Below are positions 1-8,402 of a DNA stretch of 64,000 nt, piece by piece. Origin of the DNA: Psychroflexus planctonicus. GTDB taxonomy: Bacteria; Bacteroidota; Bacteroidia; Flavobacteriales; Flavobacteriaceae. Both the position numbers and the translations under genes were made by a program. Under the pieces are notes generated by a model. That model made no database searches. It was given only the letters and a program-made list of their open reading frames with translations, and was not told the origin of the DNA. The stretch is from contig NZ_BMGM01000013.1 of the NCBI RefSeq assembly GCF_014640195.1, positions 1 to 64,000 of the forward strand, in the 5' to 3' direction. The first letter of the stretch is position 1. Each line of letters begins with the position of its first letter.

Positions 1-1
1 C

Positions 2-838
2 TTCTGTAGCTCAGCTGAACAGCAAAGCTTTGAAATCAGAGTCAATCCAATACCACTAGTAGACATTACAGACATGGATGGAGCGATTGTATGTATTGAC
101 CCCCAAACTGGTGAAGTGATTGAAACGGATTTCTCACCACCGATACTAGACACCGAACTCAGTGAAGAAGATTACGCTTTTGAATGGACACTCAACGGAA
201 ACCCAATTGCTTTTACAGGCCCAGCTTACGCAGTACAAGCACCAGGAGTATACACTGTAACGGTAACCGATTTAACCAACAACTTGACGAGCTGTCAAGC
301 ATCAAGCACAGCCGAAATCATTCAAAGCAATGGACCGGATTTTGAAGTGAATGTATTGAGTCAAGCCTTTGATGGGAGCCATAGTGTAGAGGTAACCAAC
401 ATTCAAGACGATGGCAATTATGAGTTTTCGATAGACAACGGACCTTGGAGAAGTTTATCCGAAGGAGAACAAAGCATTATCTTCACTGATTTAGAAGCAG
501 GCGACCGAGTAGTACGCGGAAGAGATGTAGGCGGTTGTGGAGAAGTAACAATCCCTGTTTCGTTGATTGATTACCCCCAATTCTTCACTCCAAATGAAGA
601 CGGTTACAACGACCGATGGAATATTATTGGATTAGCCAATCAAAGTAATGCTAAAATTTATATATTTGACCGCTATGGTAAATTGCTGAAACAACTCAGT
701 CCAAGTAGTCCAGGATGGGATGGCACCTATAACGGAAAAGCCTTACCAGGAAACGATTATTGGTTCAGTGTTCAGTATGAAGAACCATCAAGTGGAGTTA
801 GAAAAGAGTTTAAAGCGAATTTTACTTTAAAAAGATAA
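2..838 (+). CDS. T9SS type B sorting domain protein, 5'-truncated
   Basis: The reading frame is open from base 2, so the gene begins upstream of the window and only the last 278 residues are seen. The visible part has Ig/PKD-like beta-sandwich text (for example YTVTVTDLTNN) followed by a gliding-motility-associated C-terminal domain that starts near FFTPNEDGYNDRW and contains IYIFDRYGKLL and GWDGTYNGK. In Bacteroidota this domain directs proteins through the type IX secretion system to the cell surface, typically for large adhesins. No downstream gene shares the strand closely; a hairpin repeat follows 19 bases after the stop. The upstream domains and total size cannot be judged. Confidence 0.85.
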   Translation, partial: FCSSAEQQSFEIRVNPIPLVDITDMDGAIVCIDPQTGEVIETDFSPPILDTELSEEDYAFEWTLNGNPIAFTGPAYAVQAPGVYTVTVTDLTNNLTSCQASSTAEIIQSNGPDFEVNVLSQAFDGSHSVEVTNIQDDGNYEFSIDNGPWRSLSEGEQSIIFTDLEAGDRVVRGRDVGGCGEVTIPVSLIDYPQFFTPNEDGYNDRWNIIGLANQSNAKIYIFDRYGKLLKQLSPSSPGWDGTYNGKALPGNDYWFSVQYEEPSSGVRKEFKANFTLKR

Positions 839-854
839 ATTACAAAATTAACTG

Positions 855-1070
855 TCATACCACACTTGATGTGGTATCTCATGCCTGAGAAATAGAATTA
901 TTGTATTAAGCAACCGCAGAACTAAACACAAACAGATGCCGTATATCGGTTTCACGGATTGCAAATCCGCGAACTCACGTTTTGGGTGATGTTTTTTTTT
1001 CACGGATTGCAAATCCGCGAACTCACAAATCCGCGAGCTCACCGTTTTGTTTCACAGATTACAAAAAATC
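855..1070. repeat. cluster of palindromic intergenic repeats
   Basis: Several short inverted repeats are packed together. At 857-877 an 8-bp stem (ATACCACA / TGTGGTAT) with a 5-base loop is followed by TCTCATG, a layout like the dispersed palindromic elements known in many bacteria. At 950-977 and 998-1026 a unit built on the palindrome CGGATTGCAAATCCG followed by CGAACTCAC occurs twice. A partial third copy (AAATCCGCGAGCTCAC) lies at 1027-1042, and a degraded fourth near 1050-1070. An open frame on the minus strand (848-1042) is only the translation of these repeats and is not a gene. Confidence 0.7.
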
Positions 1071-1416
1071 TGGTTACTAGATTTCAGCTACCGATTGTAG
1101 TGATTACCCTGCACAGCTGAAGCTTATATTTTTAGCATTTTGTAGAGCGACTTTAGAAGCTCTAGCAAATTGCATAAAAATAATGCTGAAGAGGGAAGCG
1201 TAAAAACGAAAAGCGGGTTAATGCTGCCTTAAGATTAATTAGCTTTTTTAATTCATTTAGTTAAATTATTTTATTTAATAAACGTAGTTAAACTAATTAG
1301 CAAACCGAAAACTAGTTTTGAGTAATATTTAATGAATATGGAAGGTTTCAGCTTAAAAAGTGGCAATTGTTGAAACGTAGTATAAAATGCAACTACAGAT
1401 TCTTGAATTGATATAA
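1071..1416. other. intergenic stretch without a recognisable gene
   Basis: No supported coding frame. One small hairpin is present near 1143-1160 (TAGAGC / GCTCTA around GACTTTAGAA). Its loop resembles part of the structured element at 36.6 kb (GCGACTTTACGAAGC), but the match is too short to call homology. Otherwise the stretch is AT-rich and holds nothing I can identify. Confidence 0.4.
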
Positions 1417-1443
1417 ACAAAAAAAGCCCCAAAAATTGGAGCT
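1417..1443 (-). terminator. intrinsic terminator of rpsT
   Basis: Read on the minus strand, the stem AGCTCCAA / TTGGGGCT (one wobble pair, 3-base loop) is followed directly by a run of T. It lies 25 bases after the rpsT stop codon. Confidence 0.75.
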
Positions 1444-1468
1444 AACTTTATTATGAAGATTCAGCAAT

Positions 1469-1720
1469 TTATAAAGCTTCTACGTGCTTCATTAATTGAG
1501 ATTTAAGATTTCCAGCTTTATTATCGTGGATAATATTTTTCTTAGCTAGTTTATCTATCATAGAAATAACCATTGGAAGTTGCTTATTTGCTTCATCTTT
1601 AGATTCTGCAGCTTTCAACTTTCTAATTGCGTTACGAGTCGTTTTATGTTGATAACGGTTTCGTAAACGTTTAGCTTCGTTGCTTCTAATTCTCTTTAAT
1701 GCTGACTTGTGATTTGCCAT
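1469..1720 (-). CDS. rpsT: 30S ribosomal protein S20
   Basis: The 83-residue protein begins MANHKSALKRIRSNEAKRLR and is highly basic throughout, as expected for S20, which binds 16S rRNA in the small subunit. The open frame continues upstream to 1795, but that extension reads through a tRNA gene, so the ATG at 1720 is the start. The length fits the family (about 83-90 residues). The gene lies 17 bases downstream of a tRNA-Glu on the same strand and ends at its own terminator, so it may be co-transcribed with the two tRNA genes. Confidence 0.97.
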   Translation of the reverse strand: MANHKSALKRIRSNEAKRLRNRYQHKTTRNAIRKLKAAESKDEANKQLPMVISMIDKLAKKNIIHDNKAGNLKSQLMKHVEAL

Positions 1721-1737
1721 TTTTATTTGATTTATTG

Positions 1738-1809
1738 TAGTCCGTAGGGGAATCGAACCCCTGTTACCAGGATGAAAACCTGGCGTCCTAACCACTAGAC
1801 GAACGGACC
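1738..1809 (-). tRNA. tRNA-Glu (anticodon UUC), copy 1
   Basis: A 72-nt cloverleaf can be drawn: acceptor GGTCCGT / ACGGACT, D stem GTCT / GGAC, anticodon stem CCAGG / CCTGG with loop TTTTCAT (anticodon TTC), and T arm AGGGG-TTCGATT-CCCCT. The CCA end is not encoded. The gene is identical to the neighbouring copy 94 bp upstream on the same strand. Confidence 0.95.
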
Positions 1810-1831
1810 AGTTGTTTTTATTTATTTATTG

Positions 1832-1903
1832 TAGTCCGTAGGGGAATCGAACCCCTGTTACCAGGATGAAAACCTGGCGTCCTAACCACTAGACGAACGG
1901 ACC
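1832..1903 (-). tRNA. tRNA-Glu (anticodon UUC), copy 2
   Basis: This is the same 72-nt sequence as the copy at 1738-1809, with the same cloverleaf and TTC anticodon. The two copies share part of the T/A-rich flank (TTTATTGTAG on the 3' side), which points to a tandem duplication with a 94-bp period. Confidence 0.95.
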
Positions 1904-1965
1904 ATTAATTTGCGGATGCAAAAATAATCCTTTTTTAGTATTTACAAAGACTTTACACAAAAAAA

Positions 1966-3444
1966 TTAATAAGCTTTAGCAAATAAAACTCTTTGCTGTG
2001 ATGCAGCTCCTGTAAATACACATTTCCCTAACTCATTTTTAGTGTTTTCAGGTATACATCTAATGGTAGCCTTTGTAAGTTCTTTTATTTTTTGCTCTGT
2101 TTCTGTGGTGCCATCCCAGTGAGCAGATATAAAACCTCCCTTATTTTTCAAGGTTTTTTTGAAATCATCAAAAGTGTCAACTTCAGTAATGTTTGCGTCT
2201 CTAAATGCTTTTGCTTTAAAGAATAAGCTATCTTGAATTTCTACTAATAGATTTTGTATTTTGATGGTTAGTTCTTCCTGCGCTACAAACTCTTTAGTTA
2301 GCGTGTCTCTTCTTGCAAGTTCAACTGTTCCATTTTCTATATCTTTGGGACCAATGGCTATACGTAATGGTACTCCTTGTAATTCGTATTGAGCAAACTT
2401 CCAGCCAGGTTTATGGGTGTCTCGATCATCAAATTTTACACTGATTCCAGCATTTTGAAGCTTCGTCTGAATTTCTTTTGCTACTTTACTAACTTCTTCA
2501 AATTGCTCGTTAGACCTATAAATAGGTACAATAACAACTTGTTGTGGAGCAAGTTTGGGAGGTAAAACCAAGCCTTTATCATCACTATGTGTCATAATTA
2601 GCGCTCCCATTAATCGGGTTGAAACACCCCAACTTGTTGCCCAAACCAATTCTTGTTTGCCTTCTTGATTTGTAAACTTCACATCGAATGCTTTGGCGAA
2701 ATTTTGTCCTAAAAAGTGAGATGTTCCAGCCTGAAGTGCTTTTCCGTCCTGCATTAATGCTTCAATGCAATAAGTTTCTTCAGCACCAGCAAATTTTTCA
2801 CTTTCAGATTTTCTACCTTTAATGACTGGTATTGCCATAAATTCTTCTGCAAATTCAGCATAGATGTTGTTCATCTTTACTGTTTCTTCAATAGCTTCTT
2901 GACGAGTTGCGTGAGCGGTATGTCCTTCTTGCCAAAGAAATTCTGCTGTACGTAGGAATAATCTTGTACGCATTTCCCAACGAACCACATTTGCCCATTG
3001 ATTGATTAGTATAGGTAAATCACGATAGGATTGAATCCAATTTTTATATGTGCTCCAAATAATAGCTTCAGAAGTTGGTCTTACAATTAACTCTTCTTCT
3101 AATTTAGCTTCAGGGTCAACTATTAATTTACTTGTGTCTTCAGGGTCAGTTTTTAGACGATAATGAGTTACAATAGCACATTCTTTAGCAAATCCTTCTG
3201 CATTTTTTTCTTCAGCTTCAAATAAACTCTTGGGTACAAACAGGGGGAAATATGCATTTTGATGTCCTGTTTCTTTAAATCTTTTATCTAATTGGGCTTG
3301 AACTTTTTCCCAAATAGCATAACCATAAGGTTTGATTACCATAGAACCGCGGACTGCTGAATTTTCAGCTAAATCGGCTTTAACTACCAACTCGTTATAC
3401 CACTTGGAATAATCTTCTGAACGTTTTGTTAAGCTTTTACTCAT
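1966..3444 (-). CDS. proS: prolyl-tRNA synthetase, short eukaryote/archaeal-like type
   Basis: This enzyme charges tRNA-Pro with proline in the cytosol. The 492-residue class II synthetase starts [20 protein letters not shown]. It shows the core motifs [10 protein letters not shown] and [23 protein letters not shown], and the anticodon-binding region ([29 protein letters not shown]). Its length and lack of an inserted editing domain fit the short ProS type found in Bacteroidota rather than the 570-residue E. coli type. The frame runs 9 codons further upstream (MCQKHQTPI), but the internal ATG at 3444 matches family N-termini. It is divergent from the lipoprotein gene at 3555. Confidence 0.97.
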   Translation of the reverse strand: MSKSLTKRSEDYSKWYNELVVKADLAENSAVRGSMVIKPYGYAIWEKVQAQLDKRFKETGHQNAYFPLFVPKSLFEAEEKNAEGFAKECAIVTHYRLKTDPEDTSKLIVDPEAKLEEELIVRPTSEAIIWSTYKNWIQSYRDLPILINQWANVVRWEMRTRLFLRTAEFLWQEGHTAHATRQEAIEETVKMNNIYAEFAEEFMAIPVIKGRKSESEKFAGAEETYCIEALMQDGKALQAGTSHFLGQNFAKAFDVKFTNQEGKQELVWATSWGVSTRLMGALIMTHSDDKGLVLPPKLAPQQVVIVPIYRSNEQFEEVSKVAKEIQTKLQNAGISVKFDDRDTHKPGWKFAQYELQGVPLRIAIGPKDIENGTVELARRDTLTKEFVAQEELTIKIQNLLVEIQDSLFFKAKAFRDANITEVDTFDDFKKTLKNKGGFISAHWDGTTETEQKIKELTKATIRCIPENTKNELGKCVFTGAASQQRVLFAKAY

Positions 3445-3516
3445 TATTGGTGTTTGATGTTTTTGGCACAAATATTGTTTTAATACTAATGCTTAGGTTT
3501 TGGAAGCAAAACTAAG

Positions 3517-3524
3517 TAAATTTG
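3517..3524 (+). promoter_or_regulatory. TAnnTTTG promoter element
   Basis: TAAATTTG matches the Bacteroidota -7 consensus TAnnTTTG and lies 31 bases before the ATG at 3555. A TTTTG lies 14 bases upstream, closer than the usual spacing, so only the -7 element is claimed. Confidence 0.45.
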
Positions 3525-3554
3525 TAATAAGTTAAACATTTAAAACCACAAGTT

Positions 3555-4838
3555 ATGCAAGTCAACAATCTTAAATTTCAAATGAAAACACTCGGATGGA
3601 GTGTATTGGCAGTGGTTTTTATGTCTTCTTGCGGTTCTTTTCAGAATGTAAGTACTCCAAGTGATGGTATTTATGGTGGAACCAGTAATTCAGTTAATGA
3701 ATCTCGAGCAGGCATATCGAATCAACGAACTGCTCAACCTAAAGCTAATGAAGCTGCAGAGAATAAAGTAGCTAAGCAAAATTCTAGCACTACAAATACA
3801 GATTATTCAAATTATTTTAGACAACAAGGTGAAGAAATTGAACAAGCTAGAGGAGTTACATCTTCGGATATTGTTACCGATGTAGATAATTATTCATCTA
3901 CAAAATCTGCTGCCCAACAAGATGATAATTATTACTATGATGATGGTACAGATTATGTTACTTACGCAAGTCAATCTCAGGCAAATGCAGGATGGGGTAG
4001 CAATCCTTCTAATGTTAACATCAACTTTTATGGTGGAGGCAATTGGGGTGTAGGCTGGGGCGCTGGTTTTTATGATCCTTTTTTCTCACCTTGGGGTGGA
4101 TTTTACGGCCCAGGTTGGGGTAGTGGTTTCTACGGCTCAAGATGGGGTTGGGGCGGTTTTTATGGTCCTAGATGGGGCTTCGGTTACGGCTTGGGTGCTG
4201 GCTGGGGTGGGTTTTACGGTCCAGGCTGGGGCTGGGGCGGCGGTTTTTATGGTCCAGGCTGGGGTTACGCTGGTTTATATAATCCATATGTTTACAATAG
4301 AGGTTACAGAAATGCTGGATTTAACAATAACCGTGGTGCATACGCTAATAACAGTCGAAGCAATAGAAATGTTTCAGGAGTTAGAAGTAATAATAATGTA
4401 CGGAGCAGTAGTAATAATGTAAGAAGTAATAGAAATATTCGAGGCAGAAATTCTAGAAGTAGTGCAAATGTTCGTGGTATCTCTAGTTCTAGAAATGTTA
4501 GGTCTACTCGTGGTAATGTGAGAACGTCTAATACACGTGGTACTGCAAGAAGTTCTAGAGGAAATACTGCGAGAACACGAAGTAACATGAGTAGAGTGAG
4601 AAACTCTAATGGTGTAAATGCTAGAGCTAATAGCAGAGCATATTCTACATCTCGTAGTAATGCTAGAAGTAGTAATAGTAGCAATACTAGAGCAAATACT
4701 AGATCAACTCGCACTAATACACGTTCGAGTACAAGAACATCTACTTCAAGAAGTAGTGGCGGAAGCGTAAGAAGTAGTGGAAGTAGCAGCGGAAGATCAA
4801 GCGGCGGTGGAAGCAGATCAGGAGGTAGAAGAAGATAA
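3555..4838 (+). CDS. low-complexity Gly/Trp- then Arg/Ser-rich lipoprotein
   Basis: The N-terminus is a lipoprotein signal (WSVLAVVFMSSCG), so the product should be acylated and sit in the envelope. A second ATG at 3582 (MKTLGWSVLAVV) gives a more standard signal length and may be the true start. Residues of roughly 150-250 are built from repeats of the form GWGGFYGPGWG. The last 170 residues are almost only Ser, Arg, Asn, Thr and Gly, a strongly basic disordered tail. No enzymatic domain is visible. The barrel gene follows 24 bases later, so the two probably form a transcription unit. The biased base use also creates long false frames in other phases. Function unknown. Confidence 0.85.
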   Translation: MQVNNLKFQMKTLGWSVLAVVFMSSCGSFQNVSTPSDGIYGGTSNSVNESRAGISNQRTAQPKANEAAENKVAKQNSSTTNTDYSNYFRQQGEEIEQARGVTSSDIVTDVDNYSSTKSAAQQDDNYYYDDGTDYVTYASQSQANAGWGSNPSNVNINFYGGGNWGVGWGAGFYDPFFSPWGGFYGPGWGSGFYGSRWGWGGFYGPRWGFGYGLGAGWGGFYGPGWGWGGGFYGPGWGYAGLYNPYVYNRGYRNAGFNNNRGAYANNSRSNRNVSGVRSNNNVRSSSNNVRSNRNIRGRNSRSSANVRGISSSRNVRSTRGNVRTSNTRGTARSSRGNTARTRSNMSRVRNSNGVNARANSRAYSTSRSNARSSNSSNTRANTRSTRTNTRSSTRTSTSRSSGGSVRSSGSSSGRSSGGGSRSGGRRR

Positions 4839-4862
4839 TTGTTTTCTTACAAATTAAAATAT

Positions 4863-6416
4863 ATGAAACTCATAAAAATTATATTACTAAGTATTTTGAG
4901 CGCTGTGTCTATTGACGCAGCTGCTCAAGACTTAAATGATGCTTACCGTTTTTCTAGGCAAGAGTTAACCGGTACTGCAAGATTTGTTGGAATGAGCGGG
5001 GCTTTTGGCGCTTTAGGTGGTGATTTGTCTTCATTAAAAATTAATCCAGCAGGTTCTGCTGTATTTTTAACAAATCATGCTGCATTTAGTCTAGATCAAA
5101 ATTTTAATAATGTAAGCACTAGATTTGGAACGCTTTCAGCCCAGACTGATGAAACTCGAAGAAGAAATTTTGATATGTCACAAGCTGGACTTGTTTTTGT
5201 TTTTAGAAACAATGATCAAGGTTCACCAGTAAATAAAATTACATTTGGAATCAATTACGATAGAACATTTAATCATGATGCTCGTTTTTCTTCATTCGGT
5301 TCTACAGAAGAGACTATTGGAAATTATTTTGTAGAGAGAGCCAATGGTTTTACCGTTAATGATTTTACGCCTAATAATCAGAATTTCTCAAACTTTTACA
5401 GAAATCTAGGTCAGAATTTTGGCTTCGCTGCTCAAGAAGCTTATTTGGCTTACGAGTCTTTTTTAATAGACCCAAGCGCTCAAGATAATTCTACTTTTAT
5501 TTCCAACACAAATTCTTCACTTTACAACAACGATATAATAACTCGAGAAAGTGGTTTGAATGGTCATGTAGCATTCAATCTTGGTACTCAACTTTATGAA
5601 AAGCTTTATTTAGGGATGAATCTTAATTTTCACTTTATAAATTACGATCGGTTTTCTTCCTATTTAGAGACTAATGATGGGCCTGGTGATATTCGTGAAG
5701 TTTATTATGAAAACGACCTACGAACCCGAGGCTCTGGATTTTCATTACAATTTGGAGCAATTTATAAACCTGTTGAACAAGTTAGAATAGGTTTATCTTA
5801 TCAATCTCCTACTTGGTTCAGGATTGAAGACGAAATAGTTCAAGGTATAGAGACATTTTCTCAAGCTCAAAATGAGTATATCACCGCATTTCCTGATGTT
5901 GTAGTTCTTTTCCCAGCATATGATTTTCGTAGCCCGATGAAAACTACCTTTAGTTTTGCTTATATATTTGGTAAAAATGGACTTCTTAGTATGGATTACA
6001 CATATCAAGATTATAGTAATCAGCGGTTTACTTCAAGAGGCTTTGAAGACTTAAACTTTCAAATAGATAATGTTTTTCAAGCTACACATAATTTTAATAT
6101 TGGAGGAGAATATAGATTAGGAAAATATAGTTTTAGAAGTGGCTATCATTTTGCAGAAAGTCCTTATTCGGCTCCTGTTTCTAATAATTCTAGTGGAAAC
6201 CTTACAGGCACTAATTACCAAGGAATGACAATTGGTGATACAAATGGTTTTTCTTTAGGCTTAGGCTATAACTTTGGTAGCACAACTTTAGATATCGCTT
6301 GGAGAAGGACTTATCTTGAACGAAATGATAATTTTGTTCAAACTGGACTTCAGAGTAGAGCTTATGTAGAAAATACGATTAATAATTTGATGCTGAGTTT
6401 AGCATTTCAATTCTAA
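4863..6416 (+). CDS. OmpP1/FadL-like outer membrane beta-barrel protein
   Basis: A cleavable signal peptide (MKLIKIILLSILSAVSIDAAAQ) precedes DLNDAYRFSRQELTGTARF and GMSGAFGALGGDLSSLKINPAG, the pattern at the N-terminus of FadL/OmpP1-type transporters of Bacteroidota. The rest alternates amphipathic strands and ends LMLSLAFQF, with the terminal Phe typical of outer-membrane barrels. These proteins carry hydrophobic compounds across the outer membrane; the substrate here is unknown. The frame could start at a TTG at 4839, but the ATG at 4863 begins the signal peptide. It shares a unit with the preceding lipoprotein and ends at a strong terminator. Confidence 0.85.
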   Translation: MKLIKIILLSILSAVSIDAAAQDLNDAYRFSRQELTGTARFVGMSGAFGALGGDLSSLKINPAGSAVFLTNHAAFSLDQNFNNVSTRFGTLSAQTDETRRRNFDMSQAGLVFVFRNNDQGSPVNKITFGINYDRTFNHDARFSSFGSTEETIGNYFVERANGFTVNDFTPNNQNFSNFYRNLGQNFGFAAQEAYLAYESFLIDPSAQDNSTFISNTNSSLYNNDIITRESGLNGHVAFNLGTQLYEKLYLGMNLNFHFINYDRFSSYLETNDGPGDIREVYYENDLRTRGSGFSLQFGAIYKPVEQVRIGLSYQSPTWFRIEDEIVQGIETFSQAQNEYITAFPDVVVLFPAYDFRSPMKTTFSFAYIFGKNGLLSMDYTYQDYSNQRFTSRGFEDLNFQIDNVFQATHNFNIGGEYRLGKYSFRSGYHFAESPYSAPVSNNSSGNLTGTNYQGMTIGDTNGFSLGLGYNFGSTTLDIAWRRTYLERNDNFVQTGLQSRAYVENTINNLMLSLAFQF

Positions 6417-6459
6417 AATAAATTGTTGTTTGTTTGATTTTTATGATTGTTTTGAAAAA

Positions 6460-6487
6460 AGCCTGAAATTAATTCAGGCTTTTTTTA
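6460..6487 (+). terminator. intrinsic terminator after the outer-membrane protein gene
   Basis: An 8-bp perfect stem (AGCCTGAA / TTCAGGCT) with a short loop is followed by seven T. It is placed 43 bases after the stop at 6416. Confidence 0.85.
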
Positions 6488-6494
6488 TTGATTT

Positions 6495-6520
6495 AATTCA
6501 TCGTAATATTACGATGAATT
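6495..6520. promoter_or_regulatory. perfect 26-bp palindrome, probable ArsR operator
   Basis: The half-site AATTCATCGTAAT is followed immediately by its exact reverse complement. It lies 25 bases before the arsR ATG and directly upstream of a TATATTTG promoter element (6523-6530). The core CGTAATATTACG resembles the AT-rich dyads bound by ArsR/SmtB repressors. A repressor bound here would block RNA polymerase until arsenite releases it. Confidence 0.75.
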
Positions 6521-6522
6521 AC

Positions 6523-6530
6523 TATATTTG
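6523..6530 (+). promoter_or_regulatory. TAnnTTTG promoter element of the ars operon
   Basis: TATATTTG fits the Bacteroidota -7 consensus exactly. It begins 3 bases after the palindromic operator and 22 bases before the arsR ATG. No clear -33 element is seen; where it would lie, the palindrome overlaps it. Confidence 0.6.
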
Positions 6531-6544
6531 TCCAAAATATAGTT

Positions 6545-6877
6545 ATGGGTACAACAAAAACAAGACTTTTTACTGAAGAAGCCAATGCCATTGCCAACTT
6601 TGCTAGAGCAATTGCACATCCAGCACGAATTACTATCATTAATCGATTGTTGCAAACTGAAACTTGTGTTTGTGGCGATTTTGTAGAAGATTTAGGCCTA
6701 GCACAGTCAACGGTTAGCCAACATTTATTGGCATTAAAAAAAGCAGGAATCATTCAAGGCACCGTTCAAGGTCCATCTACTTGTTATTGTTTGAATCCAG
6801 AAAAATGGAACGAATTAAAAAATAGTTTAGGAAATTTTATTCATCAAGAAGTAGCACTTAAATCAATGTGCTGTTAA
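6545..6877 (+). CDS. arsR: ArsR/SmtB-family metalloregulator
   Basis: A 110-residue winged-helix repressor. The DNA-recognition helix is in QSTVSQHLLALKKAGII (about residues 54-70). A Cys41-Val-Cys43 pair sits in the preceding helix, the classic ELCVC-type arsenite site, and the protein ends in Cys109-Cys110, further possible thiol ligands. It leads a four-gene run (DUF6428, acr3, arsC), and a perfect palindrome lies just upstream, so autoregulation by arsenite or antimonite is the likely role. The next start is 11 bases after its stop. Confidence 0.93.
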   Translation: MGTTKTRLFTEEANAIANFARAIAHPARITIINRLLQTETCVCGDFVEDLGLAQSTVSQHLLALKKAGIIQGTVQGPSTCYCLNPEKWNELKNSLGNFIHQEVALKSMCC

Positions 6878-6888
6878 AAATACATATC

Positions 6889-7377
6889 ATGAAATTAAAA
6901 GAAGTCAAACAACAATTAGAAAATCTAGAATCCTTAATCTTCAACTTGCCTGATGGCGAAAATGTGCCTTTGCATTTTCATGTAACAGAAGTAGGTTTGG
7001 TACAACGTGATTTTATCGATTGTGGCGGTACTATTCGTAATGAAAAAACAGTCAATTTTCAATTGTGGACAGCCGAAGATATCGACCACCGTTTAGAGCC
7101 AAAAAAATTGAAAAACATCATTTCACTTTCAGAAGAAAAACTTGGAATTAGTGAAGATTTAGAAGTGGAAGTAGAATACCAAGGCGATACCATTGGAAAA
7201 TATCATTTGGATTTTGCAGATGGAAAGTTTCACTTAATAAGCACCTTAACGGATTGTTTGGCAAAAGATAGCTGTGGTATTCCAGAGCAACAGTTACCCA
7301 ATAAGAAACCCAAAATGAAGCTTTCGGAATTGCAAGAAAAAATGCAAGCTTGTGCACCTAATTCAGGATGTTGCTAA
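6889..7377 (+). CDS. DUF6428-like protein of the arsenic operon
   Basis: A soluble protein of 162 residues starting MKLKEVKQQLENLESL; the frame extends 7 codons upstream but this ATG fits best. Histidine-rich text near the N-terminus (PLHFHVTEVG) and Cys residues near the middle and end (DFIDCGG, TDCLAKDSCG, ACAPNSGCC) could bind metal or metalloid. The terminal CC repeats the pattern seen at the end of the adjacent ArsR. I believe it belongs to DUF6428, a family found beside arsR in Flavobacteria, but its biochemical role is not known. It lies between arsR and acr3 with a 3-base gap to the latter. Confidence 0.75.
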   Translation: MKLKEVKQQLENLESLIFNLPDGENVPLHFHVTEVGLVQRDFIDCGGTIRNEKTVNFQLWTAEDIDHRLEPKKLKNIISLSEEKLGISEDLEVEVEYQGDTIGKYHLDFADGKFHLISTLTDCLAKDSCGIPEQQLPNKKPKMKLSELQEKMQACAPNSGCC

Positions 7378-7380
7378 GTC

Positions 7381-8391
7381 ATGGGAAAATTCGAAAAATA
7401 CCTAAGTCTTTGGGTAGCACTAGGAATTTTAGCTGGAATTGGCTTAGGAAGTATAGCAGGCGATTCCATTCAGTTTTTAAGCGAATTGGAAGTTGCTAAA
7501 GTAAACATTCCTGTAGCTATTTTAGTTTGGATGATGATTTACCCGATGATGGTTCAAATTGATTTTTCATCTTTAAAAAACATCAAGCAAAATTCCAAAG
7601 GTTTAGGGCTAACCATCTTTATCAATTGGTTGGTGAAACCCTTTACCATGGCATTTTTTGCCTGGTTGTTTTTCGATCAGATTTTTGAAGCTTATCTCCA
7701 TCCAGAAGAAGCTGAACAATACATAGCTGGTGCTATTATTTTAGGTGCTGCACCTTGTACGGCCATGGTTTTTGTTTGGTCGTATTTAACCAAAGGAGAT
7801 GCCAATTATACTTTAGTGCAAGTTTCTTTAAACGATTTGATTTTATTGGTTTTATTCATTCCGATTGTGCGATTTTTATTAGGTGTTACTAACATCGAAA
7901 TTCCTTATGATACCTTATTGTATTCGGTTTTAATTTTTGTGGTCATTCCTTTGCTGGCAGGTTACTTGTCCAGTACATTTTTAATCAAATCTAAAGGAAA
8001 GGAGTGGTTTACCACGGTGTTTATCGCTAAGTTGAAGCCAGTGTCTATGGTAGCTTTAATTACCACTTTGGTGTTGCTTTTTGCTTTTCAAGGAGACAAA
8101 ATATTGAATAATCCTTTCCATATTTTGCTGATTGCAGTGCCGTTGACCATTCAAACTTATTTTATATTTTTTATCACTTGGTTTATAGGAAGGTACATCA
8201 AGTTGAGACACAGTGTTTGTGCACCTTCAGCCATGATTGGTGCTAGCAATTTCTTTGAATTAGCTGTAGCCGTTGCTATTTCCTTATTTGGACTGAATTC
8301 TGGTGCATCTTTAGCCACTGTAGTCGGCGTTTTAATCGAAGTTCCCGTAATGTTATCCTTAGTAGCCATTGCGAATAAATGGCGGTATTAA
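7381..8391 (+). CDS. acr3: Acr3-type arsenite efflux permease
   Basis: The 336-residue protein has about ten hydrophobic segments of the bile acid/sodium symporter fold. It carries the conserved Cys126 in GAAPCTAMVFVWS, required for arsenite transport in the Acr3 family. It would expel As(III) across the inner membrane by proton antiport. The gene follows the DUF6428 gene by 3 bases and precedes arsC by 11 bases, so arsenate reduced by ArsC can be exported by this pump. Confidence 0.93.
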   Translation: MGKFEKYLSLWVALGILAGIGLGSIAGDSIQFLSELEVAKVNIPVAILVWMMIYPMMVQIDFSSLKNIKQNSKGLGLTIFINWLVKPFTMAFFAWLFFDQIFEAYLHPEEAEQYIAGAIILGAAPCTAMVFVWSYLTKGDANYTLVQVSLNDLILLVLFIPIVRFLLGVTNIEIPYDTLLYSVLIFVVIPLLAGYLSSTFLIKSKGKEWFTTVFIAKLKPVSMVALITTLVLLFAFQGDKILNNPFHILLIAVPLTIQTYFIFFITWFIGRYIKLRHSVCAPSAMIGASNFFELAVAVAISLFGLNSGASLATVVGVLIEVPVMLSLVAIANKWRY

Positions 8392-8402
8392 ATATTTTTA
8401 AA

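Noticed and set aside
848-1042. 64-codon open frame on the minus strand
   Set aside because: It is wholly made of palindromic repeats, with the same words repeated in the translation and no start context.
1141-1240. Second copy of the structured element at 36.6 kb
   Set aside because: Only about 15 bases around GCGACTTTA(C)GAAGC match; the rest differs, so homology cannot be claimed.
1721-1795. N-terminal extension of rpsT
   Set aside because: The extra 25 codons read through the tRNA-Glu gene; S20 homologues start at MANHKSA.
4072-4714. Long open frames of 116 and 136 codons in other phases of the lipoprotein gene
   Set aside because: They arise from the biased Gly/Trp and Ser/Arg codons of the real gene; their translations are simple Val/Leu-rich text without any domain.
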